Notes under the pieces: model-generated
What the model was told of the DNA's origin: nothing
The model's database searches: none
What the model saw: the letters and a program-made list of their open reading frames with translations, nothing else
Program-made: the position numbers and the translations under genes
Assembly: GCA_005777235.1 (NCBI GenBank)
Contig: SXND01000084.1
Span: forward strand, 1-45,781
DNA: 45,781 nucleotides
Direction: 5' to 3'
Source: Pseudomonadota bacterium
GTDB lineage: Bacteria > Tectomicrobia > Entotheonellia > Entotheonellales > Entotheonellaceae
Part shown: positions 9,401 to 18,374 of the stretch, in pieces
Layout: the number at the start of each line of letters is the position of its first letter
Position numbering within the stretch: the first letter of the stretch is position 1

Positions 9401-12400
9401 CAATGCCTTGTTTCTCCCCGAGGATGGTACCGATGCACTGCTCCAGACGCACCTCGATGCCACGGAGGGCTCCTACACCATCTCGGGGCGCCTGCACGGG
9501 ACAGAGACGGCCTGGACGCGGCTGGCCTCCGGCAAGGCACGTGTCGAACCGCCGGGGGCTCACGCGGTGCTGACGGATCTCGACCAGGTACGTCAGCGCT
9601 GCCCTGAGGAAGTCCCTCCGGCCCTGTGTTATCAGCATGCCCAGGCGCATGGCTTGCAGTACGGCCCGCTGTTCCAGGGTGTGACGCGGCTCTGGCGCAC
9701 CACCGATGAAGCCCTCGGGCAGATTGAGCTCCCAGAGAGCCTGCACGCGGATGCCGAGGCGTATCTCTTTCACCCTGCCTTGCTGGACGCCTGTTGGCAC
9801 GTGGCGCTGGAGACGCTTGCGCCCACGGATCGGACCGTCTATCTGCCGGTGTCGAGCGCCCAGATCCGCTACTACGGCCGCCCAGGGCCACAGCTGTGGA
9901 GCTATGCCCGCCGCCTCAGCTACGACGCCAAGAACATGGCCGCGCAACTCAGCGTCTCTGACGCCCAGGGGCAGATCGTCATCGAGTTCCGCCGCAGTAG
10001 CTCCCGGGCCATTGAGGCAGCGCAGGACGACCGGATGGACCGCTGGCTCTATGCGGAGCACTGGCAGGTCAAGCCACGCGCCGGTGCCACCTCCCCACAG
10101 CTGGCAGTGGACTTTGTGCCCGCCTCGGTAACGTTGGAGGCTGCCTTGCAGGCGGAAGCGCAGCACCTGCATGGGCACCTGGGCTTCGGTGCGCACTATG
10201 CCGATATGAAGCCAGGGGGGGATCAACTCTGTGCGGCGTACATTGCCCAAGCCTGCCGCGACCTGGGGTGGGACATGACGCCTGGGGAATCGGTCACGGC
10301 GGAGACTTTGGCAGCGCGTTTGGGGATAGTGCCGCGCTACCTGCGTCTCTGGCGGCGCTATCTCGACATCTTGACGCAGGACGGCTGGTTGCGCGCGGTC
10401 GAGGGCGCCTGGGTGGTGCAGGGCACGCCGCCGCACCTGAATGCCGCGCCGCTCTGGCAAGACCTCCTGCAGCGTTTCCCGGCCTTTACGGCAGAGTTGA
10501 TGTTCACCGGGCGTTGTGGAACCCATCTGGCGGCGGTCTTGCAAGGCACCATGGACCCCATACAGCTGCATTTTCCAGACGGTTCGTTTGCTACAGCGGA
10601 ACATTTCTACCAGGATTCCCCGTCCTTCAAACTGTACAATCTGCTGGTGGCCAAAGCGGTGGAACTCGCTCTGGCGCAGCTGCCAGCTGGCCGCCATGTG
10701 CGTCTGCTGGAACTGGGGGCCGGCACGGCTGGGATGACGTCCTACGTGCTGCCCCGCCTCCCGGTGGGGCAGGTGTCGTATGCCCTGACGGATGTGTCGC
10801 CCCTCTTCTTACAGCGCGCCGCCACCAAGGTGCGCGACTATCCGTTTGTCACCACACACCGGCTCGACATCGAGCACGACCCAGTAGACCAGGGCTTTGC
10901 TGCGCAGACGTTTGATATTGTCCTGGCCTCCGATGTGCTGCATGCCACGCGGGATCTGTGTCAAACGCTGGCCCATATCCAACAGCTCCTCGCCCCCGGC
11001 GGCCTCCTGATCGTGCTCGAGGTGGAGAACCCCGGGCGCTTATTAGGGGATATCGGCTTTGGCGTCCTGGAGGGCTGGTGGCGCTTTGCGGATGCAGATG
11101 TGCGCCCCTCCTCCCCGTTACTCCCCTGGCCACAGTGGGCGGCCCTGTTACAGGCGACCGGCTTTACGCAGCCCCTGATGGTGTCAGATCTGGCGGTGCT
11201 GGATGGGGAGCGCCAGATGGTGTTTCTGGCGCGGGCGCCGCAGGTGCAGCGCCACGTCCCGCCCCAGCTCCCTGGGCCCGTGCCCGTGCCACGTCGCCAG
11301 CGCTGGCTCATCCTAGCCGATCACGGCGGCGTCGGACAACAGGTCGCGCACTGGCTCCACGCCCGTGGCGAGGCCAGTCTGCTGGTCTTCGCTGGCGAGA
11401 GCCCACGCCGCCGCGACGATGGGCACGTTGACGTGTGCCCTGACAGCCGTGAGGCCATGCAGTGGCTCTGGCGTGAGGTCGTGGCCAACGATCCCGCCGG
11501 CTGGCAGGGTGTGGTGCACTGTTGGAGTTGCGACGCGCCGCCGTCCGCCATGACCACGGTCGCCATGTTGGCCCAGGCCACCGCCCACGGTTGCCACAGC
11601 CTCATGCACCTGATGCAGGTGTGGGCTGCTGACGCGCTGACCTCGCATCCACGGCTGTGGCTCGTCACCCGTGGAGCCCAGCCGGTGCTGCTCAATGGTG
11701 CCAGGATGGAGGTGACTGCTGCCGCCTTCTGCGGCTTGGGACGGGTCGTGCAGCACGAGCATCCCGAACTGCACTGTGTGTTGGTCGATCTGAGTCCTGC
11801 GGTGACGGCCCATGACATCACGGCGCTCGGGGAGGAACTGCTCCAAGGCGATGACGAAGGGGAAGTGGCGCTGCGTGGGACCGTACGCTACGTGCCCCGG
11901 GTGGTGCGCACCTCCCTGCGGCGTTTTGCTCCGCACGAAACACCCCGCGTAGCGATTCCCAGCACGCCGGTGCGTGTGGAGATTGGCACGCCTGGCGTGC
12001 TGGAGAGCCTGATCTTCCGCGACACGCCCCGCCGTCCTCCCGGCCCTGGCGAGGTGGAAATCCAGGTGCAGGCAGCGGCCCTCAACTTCCGGGATGTGCT
12101 CAAGGCCATGGGGCTGTATCCCACGGACATCGACGCTTCCGGGCGGCTCGGGGACGAATGTGCCGGGTCAGTGGTGGCGGTGGGGGAAGGCGTCACGGAG
12201 GTACACGTCGGCGATGCCGTTGTCGCCCTGGCACCGGGAAGTTTGAGTACGTTTGTCACGACCCACGCCGCGCTGACCATGCCCAAGCCCGACTGGCTCG
12301 GCTGGAATGAAGCCGCCACCCTGCCTATTGTGTTTCTCACGGCGTATTATGCCTTGCATCACGTCGGGCGTCTCAGCCCAGGTGAACGGATACTCATCCA

Positions 12401-14261
12401 TGCCGCGACTGGCGGCGTGGGGCTGGCCGCCGTGCAGCTGGCGCAGCAAGCCGGGGCCGAGATCTTTGCCACGGCGGGATCAGCGGAAAAGCGTCTCTTC
12501 TTGCGGGACTTGGGGATACGCCAGGTGATGGATTCGCGCTCCCTGGCCTTTGTGGATGACATCCACGCCAGCACCAGAGGTGCAGGCGTAGACCTCGTGT
12601 TGAATGCCCTGGCGGGCGACGCCATCACGCAGGGGCTGGCGTGTCTGGCGCCGTATGGGCGCTTTCTCGAAATTGGCGTGCGCGATATCTACCAAAATCG
12701 CCAGCTGAGTCTACGCGTCTTTGCCAACAGTCTGTCATTTTGCGCCATTAACCTGGCCCATGCCATGACCCAGCGTCCGCAACTCATACGTACCCTGTTG
12801 CGCCAAGTCATGCAGGGCGTCACGGAGCGCCGTTTGCATCCGCTGCCGTATCGGGCCTTTCCCCTGGGAGAGGCCGCCCAGGCGTTGCGTCACATGGCCC
12901 AAGCACGCCATGTGGGCAAAGTGGTACTCACCATGCACGCGCAGCACGTGCCGGTGACCCCACGCGTGGACACGCCGTATACCTGTACCGCCAGTGGCAC
13001 GTATCTGATCACGGGTGGTTTGAGCGCTTTTGGGCTGGTGGTGGCGCAGTGGTTGGTCGAGCGTGGCGCCCGGCATCTCGTACTCATGGGACGTAGTGGC
13101 GCGGCTACGGTCGCTGCGCAAGAGGCCGTGCAGCATCTGGAGCGGCAAGGTGTGCGGGTGCTCGTGGCCTGCGGCGATGTGGCGGACGAGGAGGATGTAC
13201 GCCGCGTGCTGGACACCATCGAGCAGACCTTGCCGCCCTTACGCGGCGTGCTGCATGCCGCGGTGGTCTATGACAATGGCATTGTGCTGCAGCTCGATCA
13301 GGAGCGCTTCGAGAAAGTGATGGCGCCGAAAGCGTACGGCGCCTGGAACCTGCACCGCTTGACGCAACACCTGCCACTCGACTGTTTTGTGCTCTTTGCT
13401 TCCATGGTGTCGATGCTTGGTAGTCCTGGGCAAGGCAATTACGTGGCGGCCAACGCCTTTCTCGATGCGCTGGCCCATTATCGGCATGCCCACGGCCTCC
13501 CCGCCCTCACGGTGAGTCTGGGGCCGCTGACCGATGTGGGCTATGTGGCGCGCAACCCGCACCTGCACGCACATCTCGACAACTTGGGGTTCCGGGGCTT
13601 TCCCTCCACCCAGGCATTGGACATCTGCGGCCTCCTGCTGGCCAGACGCCTGACGCATGTTGGGGTGACGCCGATGGACTGGCAGCAGTGGGGCCAGGCC
13701 ATGGTGGGACGTCTGTCTCCGCGCTTTACCTCGTTGATCCAGGCAACGCTCCAGGGCGAGAACGGCAGCGACCAGGCCACCCCACGTGATGTGGTGCTGA
13801 CCGCCGCCCCGGCGGAGCGCCTGCGCGTGCTGGAAACCTGCGTCACTGAGCACGTGGCGCGTGTCCTGGGCATGAGCCCCACGGCAGTGGATGCAGAACG
13901 AGCCCTCACCGAGATGGGCCTCGATTCTCTTATGGCCGTGGAGCTTAAGAGCCGCATGGAGCACGCCCTAGGGCTCACCCTGCCGATCGTGGAGCTGCTG
14001 CGAGGCCCCAGCATTCGCCAGCTCTCCCAACTCTTGCTGGTACAATTCACCGGAGAGGAGGCCACGGAGCGACCCGCGGTGGACACGCCCCTGCCGCCGC
14101 CTGCGACGCAGGATAGCACCCCGGCTGCCCTGATCGAGCAGGTGGAGCACCTGTCCGAGCAGGAAGTGGACGCGCTGCTCAGCGGTCTGGACGACAGCGC
14201 CCTGGAGCGTCTCCTCGCCCAGGGCGCTGCGGACCCCACAACGGGGGCCCATCATGACTGA
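6444..14261 (+). CDS. Type I polyketide synthase, fully reducing module (KS-AT-DH-MT-ER-KR-ACP)
   Basis: This 2605-residue multidomain synthase makes one fully reduced, C-methylated extension per cycle. In order: KS with Cys196 in DTACSSAL and the histidines of VEAHGTGTA and NIGHMEA; AT with Ser649 in GHSVGE and a specificity motif YAFHS, between the malonyl and methylmalonyl types; DH with His948 in HRVQGRPVFP and an Asp in LLDACWH; SAM C-methyltransferase with LELGAGTAG near 1423; ER with HAATGGVGLAAVQ near 1986; KR with LITGGLSAFG near 2190 and SMVSMLGSPGQGNYVA; ACP with Ser2495 in MGLDSLMAV. The C-terminus carries a docking-like LSEQEVDALL segment. ATG 6444 is chosen for its AGGAG; the in-frame 6393 start lacks one. 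The gene overlaps the NRPS start by 8 bases. There is no loading module, so the starter must come in trans or the module may act iteratively. Confidence 0.95.
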   Translation: MPSPDAHAPSSSLTTPAPSAPPEPIALIGIGCRLPGRAQSPDALWQLLCDGVDTIGDVPADRWSIPTFYDPAPGTPGKTYARWGGFIDGIDQFDALFFGISPREAAAMDPQHRLLLEVAYEALEDGGQTLTQLAGSPTGVFIGISAHDYSGLQSTVEDRSAINAYTPTGAALSIAANRLSYCFDLQGPSLAVDTACSSALVAVHLACRSLWDGESTLAIAGGVNIIIAPETFIGFSQASMLSPDGRCKAFDASGNGFVRSEGVGVVVLKPLAQALADGDPIYALIRGTAVNQDGRTTGIALPSQTAQIAMLREAYRHAGVAPGQVQYVEAHGTGTAVGDPIEAQALGTVLSTQRPDGRVCFMGSVKTNIGHMEAGAGIVGLIKTALALRYGAIPPHLHLREPNPRIPFAALKLRLPQRLEPWPETDGGPRLAGVNAFGFGGTNAHIVMSDAPPAALPPADDAPELPVLLPFTAHSPAALTALAQTYVTWLHGPVGATCTMAALADNLSRRRTQHAHRLAVVARNTGELLSHLQAFGAGETRPDLRVGHAVSGSRPRLAWVFGGQGPQWWAMGRQLLAQEPVFREVITTCDTLLQPQAPWSLLAELTAEDAHSRLHETAIAQPALFAVQVALAALWRSWGVEPDAVVGHSVGEIAAAYVAGVFDLATALHVIYHRGRCMERASSHGSMLGAGITPDEAVALLAPYAEQVSLAAINSPTSVTFSGDATALHAMAETLAQRQMFHSVLRVQYAFHSVQMEPVRTDLLAALSDLQPQAATLPMISTVTGHAVAGPELGAAYWWQNVRQAVRFGPALGQLIEQSYGLFVEVSPHPVLAGYVTECLQAAGQSGQVLPSLRRQEAERVQMLRSLGALYTAGVPVAWGALSPQRQQPLALPRYPWQHEAYWHEAEGSRVARLGTTVHPLLGRRLALAAPVWQAVVNRIAFPYLWEHRVQGRPVFPAAGYFEMALALTRMTWGAGTLILEDFALHNALFLPEDGTDALLQTHLDATEGSYTISGRLHGTETAWTRLASGKARVEPPGAHAVLTDLDQVRQRCPEEVPPALCYQHAQAHGLQYGPLFQGVTRLWRTTDEALGQIELPESLHADAEAYLFHPALLDACWHVALETLAPTDRTVYLPVSSAQIRYYGRPGPQLWSYARRLSYDAKNMAAQLSVSDAQGQIVIEFRRSSSRAIEAAQDDRMDRWLYAEHWQVKPRAGATSPQLAVDFVPASVTLEAALQAEAQHLHGHLGFGAHYADMKPGGDQLCAAYIAQACRDLGWDMTPGESVTAETLAARLGIVPRYLRLWRRYLDILTQDGWLRAVEGAWVVQGTPPHLNAAPLWQDLLQRFPAFTAELMFTGRCGTHLAAVLQGTMDPIQLHFPDGSFATAEHFYQDSPSFKLYNLLVAKAVELALAQLPAGRHVRLLELGAGTAGMTSYVLPRLPVGQVSYALTDVSPLFLQRAATKVRDYPFVTTHRLDIEHDPVDQGFAAQTFDIVLASDVLHATRDLCQTLAHIQQLLAPGGLLIVLEVENPGRLLGDIGFGVLEGWWRFADADVRPSSPLLPWPQWAALLQATGFTQPLMVSDLAVLDGERQMVFLARAPQVQRHVPPQLPGPVPVPRRQRWLILADHGGVGQQVAHWLHARGEASLLVFAGESPRRRDDGHVDVCPDSREAMQWLWREVVANDPAGWQGVVHCWSCDAPPSAMTTVAMLAQATAHGCHSLMHLMQVWAADALTSHPRLWLVTRGAQPVLLNGARMEVTAAAFCGLGRVVQHEHPELHCVLVDLSPAVTAHDITALGEELLQGDDEGEVALRGTVRYVPRVVRTSLRRFAPHETPRVAIPSTPVRVEIGTPGVLESLIFRDTPRRPPGPGEVEIQVQAAALNFRDVLKAMGLYPTDIDASGRLGDECAGSVVAVGEGVTEVHVGDAVVALAPGSLSTFVTTHAALTMPKPDWLGWNEAATLPIVFLTAYYALHHVGRLSPGERILIHAATGGVGLAAVQLAQQAGAEIFATAGSAEKRLFLRDLGIRQVMDSRSLAFVDDIHASTRGAGVDLVLNALAGDAITQGLACLAPYGRFLEIGVRDIYQNRQLSLRVFANSLSFCAINLAHAMTQRPQLIRTLLRQVMQGVTERRLHPLPYRAFPLGEAAQALRHMAQARHVGKVVLTMHAQHVPVTPRVDTPYTCTASGTYLITGGLSAFGLVVAQWLVERGARHLVLMGRSGAATVAAQEAVQHLERQGVRVLVACGDVADEEDVRRVLDTIEQTLPPLRGVLHAAVVYDNGIVLQLDQERFEKVMAPKAYGAWNLHRLTQHLPLDCFVLFASMVSMLGSPGQGNYVAANAFLDALAHYRHAHGLPALTVSLGPLTDVGYVARNPHLHAHLDNLGFRGFPSTQALDICGLLLARRLTHVGVTPMDWQQWGQAMVGRLSPRFTSLIQATLQGENGSDQATPRDVVLTAAPAERLRVLETCVTEHVARVLGMSPTAVDAERALTEMGLDSLMAVELKSRMEHALGLTLPIVELLRGPSIRQLSQLLLVQFTGEEATERPAVDTPLPPPATQDSTPAALIEQVEHLSEQEVDALLSGLDDSALERLLAQGAADPTTGAHHD

Positions 14262-17200
14262 ACGCCTGGCCAATCTGTCCCCGGCCGCCAAACGGGCCTT
14301 GTTGGCGCGGGCGTTACAGCACAAGGCCCAAGCCCCTACACTGGCCCCGCTGTCCTTCCACCAGCAACAGTTATGGTTGCGCAGCCAGCTCCTCCCTGAG
14401 ACGCCACTCGACACCCTGTGTTATACCTTGCACGTCACGGGGGTCTTGCGTGTGGACGTCACCCAGCGCGTCATCCAGACTATTGTGCAGCGCCACGAAG
14501 TCCTGCGCACCACCTTCCGCGTGGTCGACGACGTGCCGATGCAAGTCATTGCGCCCGTTCTCCCTGTCTCCTTCCAGGTGGAGGATCTCGGTGACCTCAC
14601 GCCAGACGCGCAAGAGCCGGCAATCCTCCAGCGCCTGCACGCGGCCTCTTGCCGCACGTTTGATCTCACCACCGGGCCACTCTTGCGCGTGCTGGTGCTG
14701 CGCCGCAGTTACGACGACCACGTGTTCTGCCTGACCATGCACCACCTCGTCGCCGATGGGTGGTCCATGCAGGTCTTCGTGCACGAACTCGGCATACTCT
14801 ACAACGCCTTCGCCCATGAGCAGCCGTCACCGCTACCGGCCTTGCCGCTGCAGTATCAAGACTATGCCCGCTGGCAACGGCAGCACCTGCAGGGCGAGGT
14901 GTTGCAGCACCTCTTAACGTATTGGACCACACAACTGCAAGATGCGCCACCAGGACTGCATCTGCCCATCGCCCGCCCGCGTGCCACGCGCCGCAGCCAT
15001 CAGGGCGCCCTCCTGCCTCTCACCGTGGCCCCCGCCCTCCTGCGTGCCCTCAAAGCTGTGAGTCGCGAGGCAGGCGTGACGCTCTTTATGACCATCTTTG
15101 CGGCCTTCAGCGTCTTGTTGCATCGTCTGTCAGGCCAGGAGGATATCCTGATTGGCACGCCCATCGCCGAACGGGAACACCCTGGCACGCAGGGTTTGAT
15201 TGGCTTTTTTGTCAATATCCTGATCTTACGAGCTTCCCTTGCCGGCGATCCGCCCTTTCGGGAGCTCCTGCAACGGGTGCGCGTGATGATTTTAGATGCC
15301 CTGACGCACCACGCACTGCCCTTTGAGACACTGGTGGAAGCCCTGCGTCCAGCGCGTGATGCCAGCCAGTTTGTGCTCAAGCAGGTGGCCTTTAATTTGC
15401 TCCCAGCCCTGCCGGAGCGTGTGGAGCGTCCCGGCCTGATCGTACAAGGGGCCCTGTTTGACAATGCTATGGCAGACTTGGACTTGATGCTGTCGCTCTG
15501 GGAGGGGTCTGAGACCCTGAGTGGCCACTTCCGCTATCACACCGAGGCGTTTGACGCACCGACCGTCGCACGCCTCGCGGCGCAGTGGCAGACGCTCCTG
15601 CACAGTATCGTGGCGCACCCAGAACAGCGGCTCTCTGAGCTGGCGCTTCTCCCGGCGTCCGAACTGCAACAGCTCCTGGTCATGGGGCAGGCCCCGGACA
15701 CCCCGGCCCTCCCACAAGTCGCCGGGGTGCATGCGTTGGTCGAAGCCCAGGTGGCGCGCACCCCGCACGCCGTGGCACTGATCACCGCGACGCACACCCT
15801 GACGTATCAGGAGCTCAACCAACGTGCCAATCGTCTGGCGCATCATCTGCGCACCCTGGGCGTGGGGCCAGAGGAGCGCGTCGGGCTGTGTAGTGAGCGT
15901 TCGTCCGCCATGGTGATCGGCCTGCTCGCCATCCTCAAAGCCGGCGGCGCCTATGTGCCCCTGGATCCCACCCTGCCCATGGCCCGCCTCGCCAGCATGC
16001 TGGCGGATGTGCGCCCTGCCGTGCTCCTCACGCAGTCACACCTGCAACCGCGCCTGCCTGCGCTGTCGTGTCCGCTGGTGGATCTGGAGACCGACCACGC
16101 GGGCCCGGACACTGATTGCTCCAGTGGCGTGCAGGCGCAGCACCTAGTCTACGTGCTCTATACCTCGGGATCGAGCGGCGTGCCCAAGGGGGTGATGATT
16201 GAGCACCGCAGTGTGATCAATGTCGTGACCTCCTTTGTCGACACCTATCACCTCACCGCCACCGACCGTGTGTTGCAACAAGCGTCCCTGAGTTTTGATG
16301 TCTTGGTCAATGAGCTCTTCCCTATCCTCACTGTTGGCGGCGCGCTGGTGTTGCCCCAGCCAGAAGATCTGGCCACAGACGAGACGTTCCTGGCCCTGCT
16401 GGCCCGGCAGCAGATTACCGTCTTGGGCGCAATCCCGGCCGTCCTGGCGCGCTGGAATGCTCTGCACGCGCCGCTGCCACACGTGCGTCTCATCCTCAGC
16501 GGTGGCGAAACCTTGGCCTGGCGCGACGTCGAGCGCTTGTGCCAGACTACCATGGTCACCAACGGCTATGGCCCGACCGAAGGCACGGTGTGCGCGACGT
16601 GCTATGACCTCAGGCAGTACGACCCAACACGCCAGACAACGATGCCCATTGGCACACCGCTGGCGAATATGCAGGTGTATATTGTCGATCGCCATCTGGC
16701 CTGCGTCCCCATTGGCGTGGCTGGGGAGTTGTGCCTCAGTGGCGTCGGTCTGGCGCGGGGCTATTGGCAGGACGCCGCCTTGACGGCAGAAAAATTTGTG
16801 CCGCATCCGTACCAACCTGGGGAGCGCCTGTACCGTACTGGCGACCTGGCGCGCTGGCTCCCCGATAGCAATATAGAGTTTCTCGGGCGCCTGGATCAGC
16901 AGATCAAACTGCGTGGCGTGCGCATCGAAGTGGAAGAAATCGAAGCCGTGCTGCGGCAACATCCGGCGTTGCACGAGGTCGTGGTGCGCCTCTGGGATGA
17001 GGGGCCAGGCGAGCCGCGCCTCGTCGCCTATGTCATCCCGACGCCGCCCCAGGCGGCCACCTTCCTCCCCGACTTGCGGCGTCTGGTCAGCGCGCACCTG
17101 CCGACGTTCATGCGGCCGACGGTCTTGGTGTGTCTGGAGCACTTCCCACGCCTGGCCACGGGCAAGGTGGATCGCCAGCATCTCCCAGCACCTCCGCCAA

Positions 17201-17727
17201 CACAGGACGATCCTGCCCGGCACCTTGTGGCTCCCAGCACGCCGCTGGAGCATACCCTCGTGCGCCTCTGGGAGGACATCCTCCAGCAACAGCCCATTGG
17301 CGTCAACGAGGATTTTTTTGCTCTCGGGGGCCATTCACTGCTCGCGGTGCAAGTAATGGGACGCATCCAAGACACCTTGCACGTCGAAGCCCCAGGAACA
17401 CTGCTCTTTGACGCGCCAACCATCGCACAACTCGCCCGGCGTCTCGAACCGGCAGCGCCTCACCATGCCGAGGCCTCCGTGCCAGCCGTGGCGCCTTCCC
17501 CACTCGTACCGTTGCAGGTGCGTGTGGCCCAACCCACCCTGTTTTGCGTCCATCCTGTCGGTGGCCAGATCTACTGGTATACTCACTTGGCCGCACACCT
17601 GGCGTCATCCTGGGCTGTCTACGGCCTGCGCTCGTGTGCGCTGGCGGCCCCGGCTACCGAGCATCCCACACTGCCCGCCTTGGCTTTGGCCTATACGCAG
17701 GCCATGCGGCAGCACGACCCCCAGTGA
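14254..17727 (+). CDS. Nonribosomal peptide synthetase, C-A-PCP and the start of TE
   Basis: This 1157-residue frame encodes a condensation domain (LSFHQQQLWL near residue 31, catalytic HHLVADG at 163), an adenylation domain (YTSGSSGVPKG near 635, NGYGPTEGTV, YRTGDLARW, GRLDQQIKLRGVRIE, TGKVDR), and a carrier domain with Ser1028 in GGHSLLAV. It then opens a thioesterase (TLFCVHPVGGQIYWY). My tentative binding-pocket read is D-V-N-G-I-S-G-V-C-K, which I cannot match to a known amino acid. An in-frame TGA at 17725-17727 ends the frame exactly before PYVLLGFSSGG, where related thioesterases have Gly. The start overlaps the PKS stop by 8 bases, indicating coupled translation. The module probably joins one amino acid to the polyketide and would release it through the TE. 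Confidence 0.93.
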   Translation: MTERLANLSPAAKRALLARALQHKAQAPTLAPLSFHQQQLWLRSQLLPETPLDTLCYTLHVTGVLRVDVTQRVIQTIVQRHEVLRTTFRVVDDVPMQVIAPVLPVSFQVEDLGDLTPDAQEPAILQRLHAASCRTFDLTTGPLLRVLVLRRSYDDHVFCLTMHHLVADGWSMQVFVHELGILYNAFAHEQPSPLPALPLQYQDYARWQRQHLQGEVLQHLLTYWTTQLQDAPPGLHLPIARPRATRRSHQGALLPLTVAPALLRALKAVSREAGVTLFMTIFAAFSVLLHRLSGQEDILIGTPIAEREHPGTQGLIGFFVNILILRASLAGDPPFRELLQRVRVMILDALTHHALPFETLVEALRPARDASQFVLKQVAFNLLPALPERVERPGLIVQGALFDNAMADLDLMLSLWEGSETLSGHFRYHTEAFDAPTVARLAAQWQTLLHSIVAHPEQRLSELALLPASELQQLLVMGQAPDTPALPQVAGVHALVEAQVARTPHAVALITATHTLTYQELNQRANRLAHHLRTLGVGPEERVGLCSERSSAMVIGLLAILKAGGAYVPLDPTLPMARLASMLADVRPAVLLTQSHLQPRLPALSCPLVDLETDHAGPDTDCSSGVQAQHLVYVLYTSGSSGVPKGVMIEHRSVINVVTSFVDTYHLTATDRVLQQASLSFDVLVNELFPILTVGGALVLPQPEDLATDETFLALLARQQITVLGAIPAVLARWNALHAPLPHVRLILSGGETLAWRDVERLCQTTMVTNGYGPTEGTVCATCYDLRQYDPTRQTTMPIGTPLANMQVYIVDRHLACVPIGVAGELCLSGVGLARGYWQDAALTAEKFVPHPYQPGERLYRTGDLARWLPDSNIEFLGRLDQQIKLRGVRIEVEEIEAVLRQHPALHEVVVRLWDEGPGEPRLVAYVIPTPPQAATFLPDLRRLVSAHLPTFMRPTVLVCLEHFPRLATGKVDRQHLPAPPPTQDDPARHLVAPSTPLEHTLVRLWEDILQQQPIGVNEDFFALGGHSLLAVQVMGRIQDTLHVEAPGTLLFDAPTIAQLARRLEPAAPHHAEASVPAVAPSPLVPLQVRVAQPTLFCVHPVGGQIYWYTHLAAHLASSWAVYGLRSCALAAPATEHPTLPALALAYTQAMRQHDPQ

Positions 17728-18345
17728 CCGTACGTCCTCCTTGGATTTTCCTCGGGGGGGGTGTTCGCCTTAGCCCTGGCGGCGGCGCTGGAGCAACAAG
17801 GGGCGCGGATCCAGAGTGTGACGCTCATCGATACCTATGCCGTCCGGGACGCCTCAGACGCCCTGGAGCGTGTGACGTTGAGCGATCTCCTCTTTATGCT
17901 GCGTAGTGCCTTAGAAGAAGACTATCCCGAATGGCGTCCGCTGTGGGAAGCAGCGCTTGAGACGTCAACCGTGCCAGGGCTGTTGCGCTCGCTCCCGCCT
18001 CATGAGGCCATTGACACCTTATGCGACTGGTTAGCCAGGCAGCAGATGGCCACGAGCGGCCTGCGTGAGGTACTCCGGCAGCAACTCCACCTGTCCCTGA
18101 CGCACACCACGTTGCTGCACGCGTATCACCCCCCACGTTTGAGCGCACCGCTACAGCTCTATCAGGCCAATGAGCCGCTCCTGGGGCACGCACTCGGGGC
18201 TACCCGGCTTGATGGACGTGACTATACGACTGGTTCCGTGGTGACACATGTGGTTGAAGGCACGCACTTCCGCCTGCTGCGTCCGCCCTACGTGCGCGCC
18301 CTCGCCGCCCATTGGCAGCGCTCCACGGCGACCCATGGCGTCTGA
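17728..18345 (+). CDS. Thioesterase domain remainder, in frame after TGA
   Basis: The reading frame of the NRPS continues past the TGA at 17725 for 205 codons. It holds the rest of an alpha/beta-hydrolase thioesterase: nucleophile serine in GFSSGG (codon at 17749), aspartate in VTLIDTYAV and histidine in VVEGTHFRLL. Apart from the TGA the triad is complete. The first start codon in this piece is GTG 17761, which lies after the serine, so independent translation would give a dead domain. The TGA is one base from GGA (Gly). Readthrough, a real nonsense mutation or a sequencing error are all possible; the Gly position argues against selenocysteine. Confidence 0.85.
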   Translation, partial: PYVLLGFSSGGVFALALAAALEQQGARIQSVTLIDTYAVRDASDALERVTLSDLLFMLRSALEEDYPEWRPLWEAALETSTVPGLLRSLPPHEAIDTLCDWLARQQMATSGLREVLRQQLHLSLTHTTLLHAYHPPRLSAPLQLYQANEPLLGHALGATRLDGRDYTTGSVVTHVVEGTHFRLLRPPYVRALAAHWQRSTATHGV

Positions 18346-18374
18346 GCCCCCATACTGCGAGACGGAGTGACACG

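Noticed and set aside
9219..10697. Long reverse-strand open frame opposite the PKS
   Set aside because: It is the antisense shadow of the DH-MT region of a GC-rich gene and has no recognisable domain.
16144..17334. Reverse-strand open frame of about 400 codons
   Set aside because: Antisense to the NRPS adenylation and carrier domains.
17725..17780. Selenocysteine at the TGA in the NRPS thioesterase
   Set aside because: The residue is normally Gly, and no stem with a G-leading loop at the right distance is visible.
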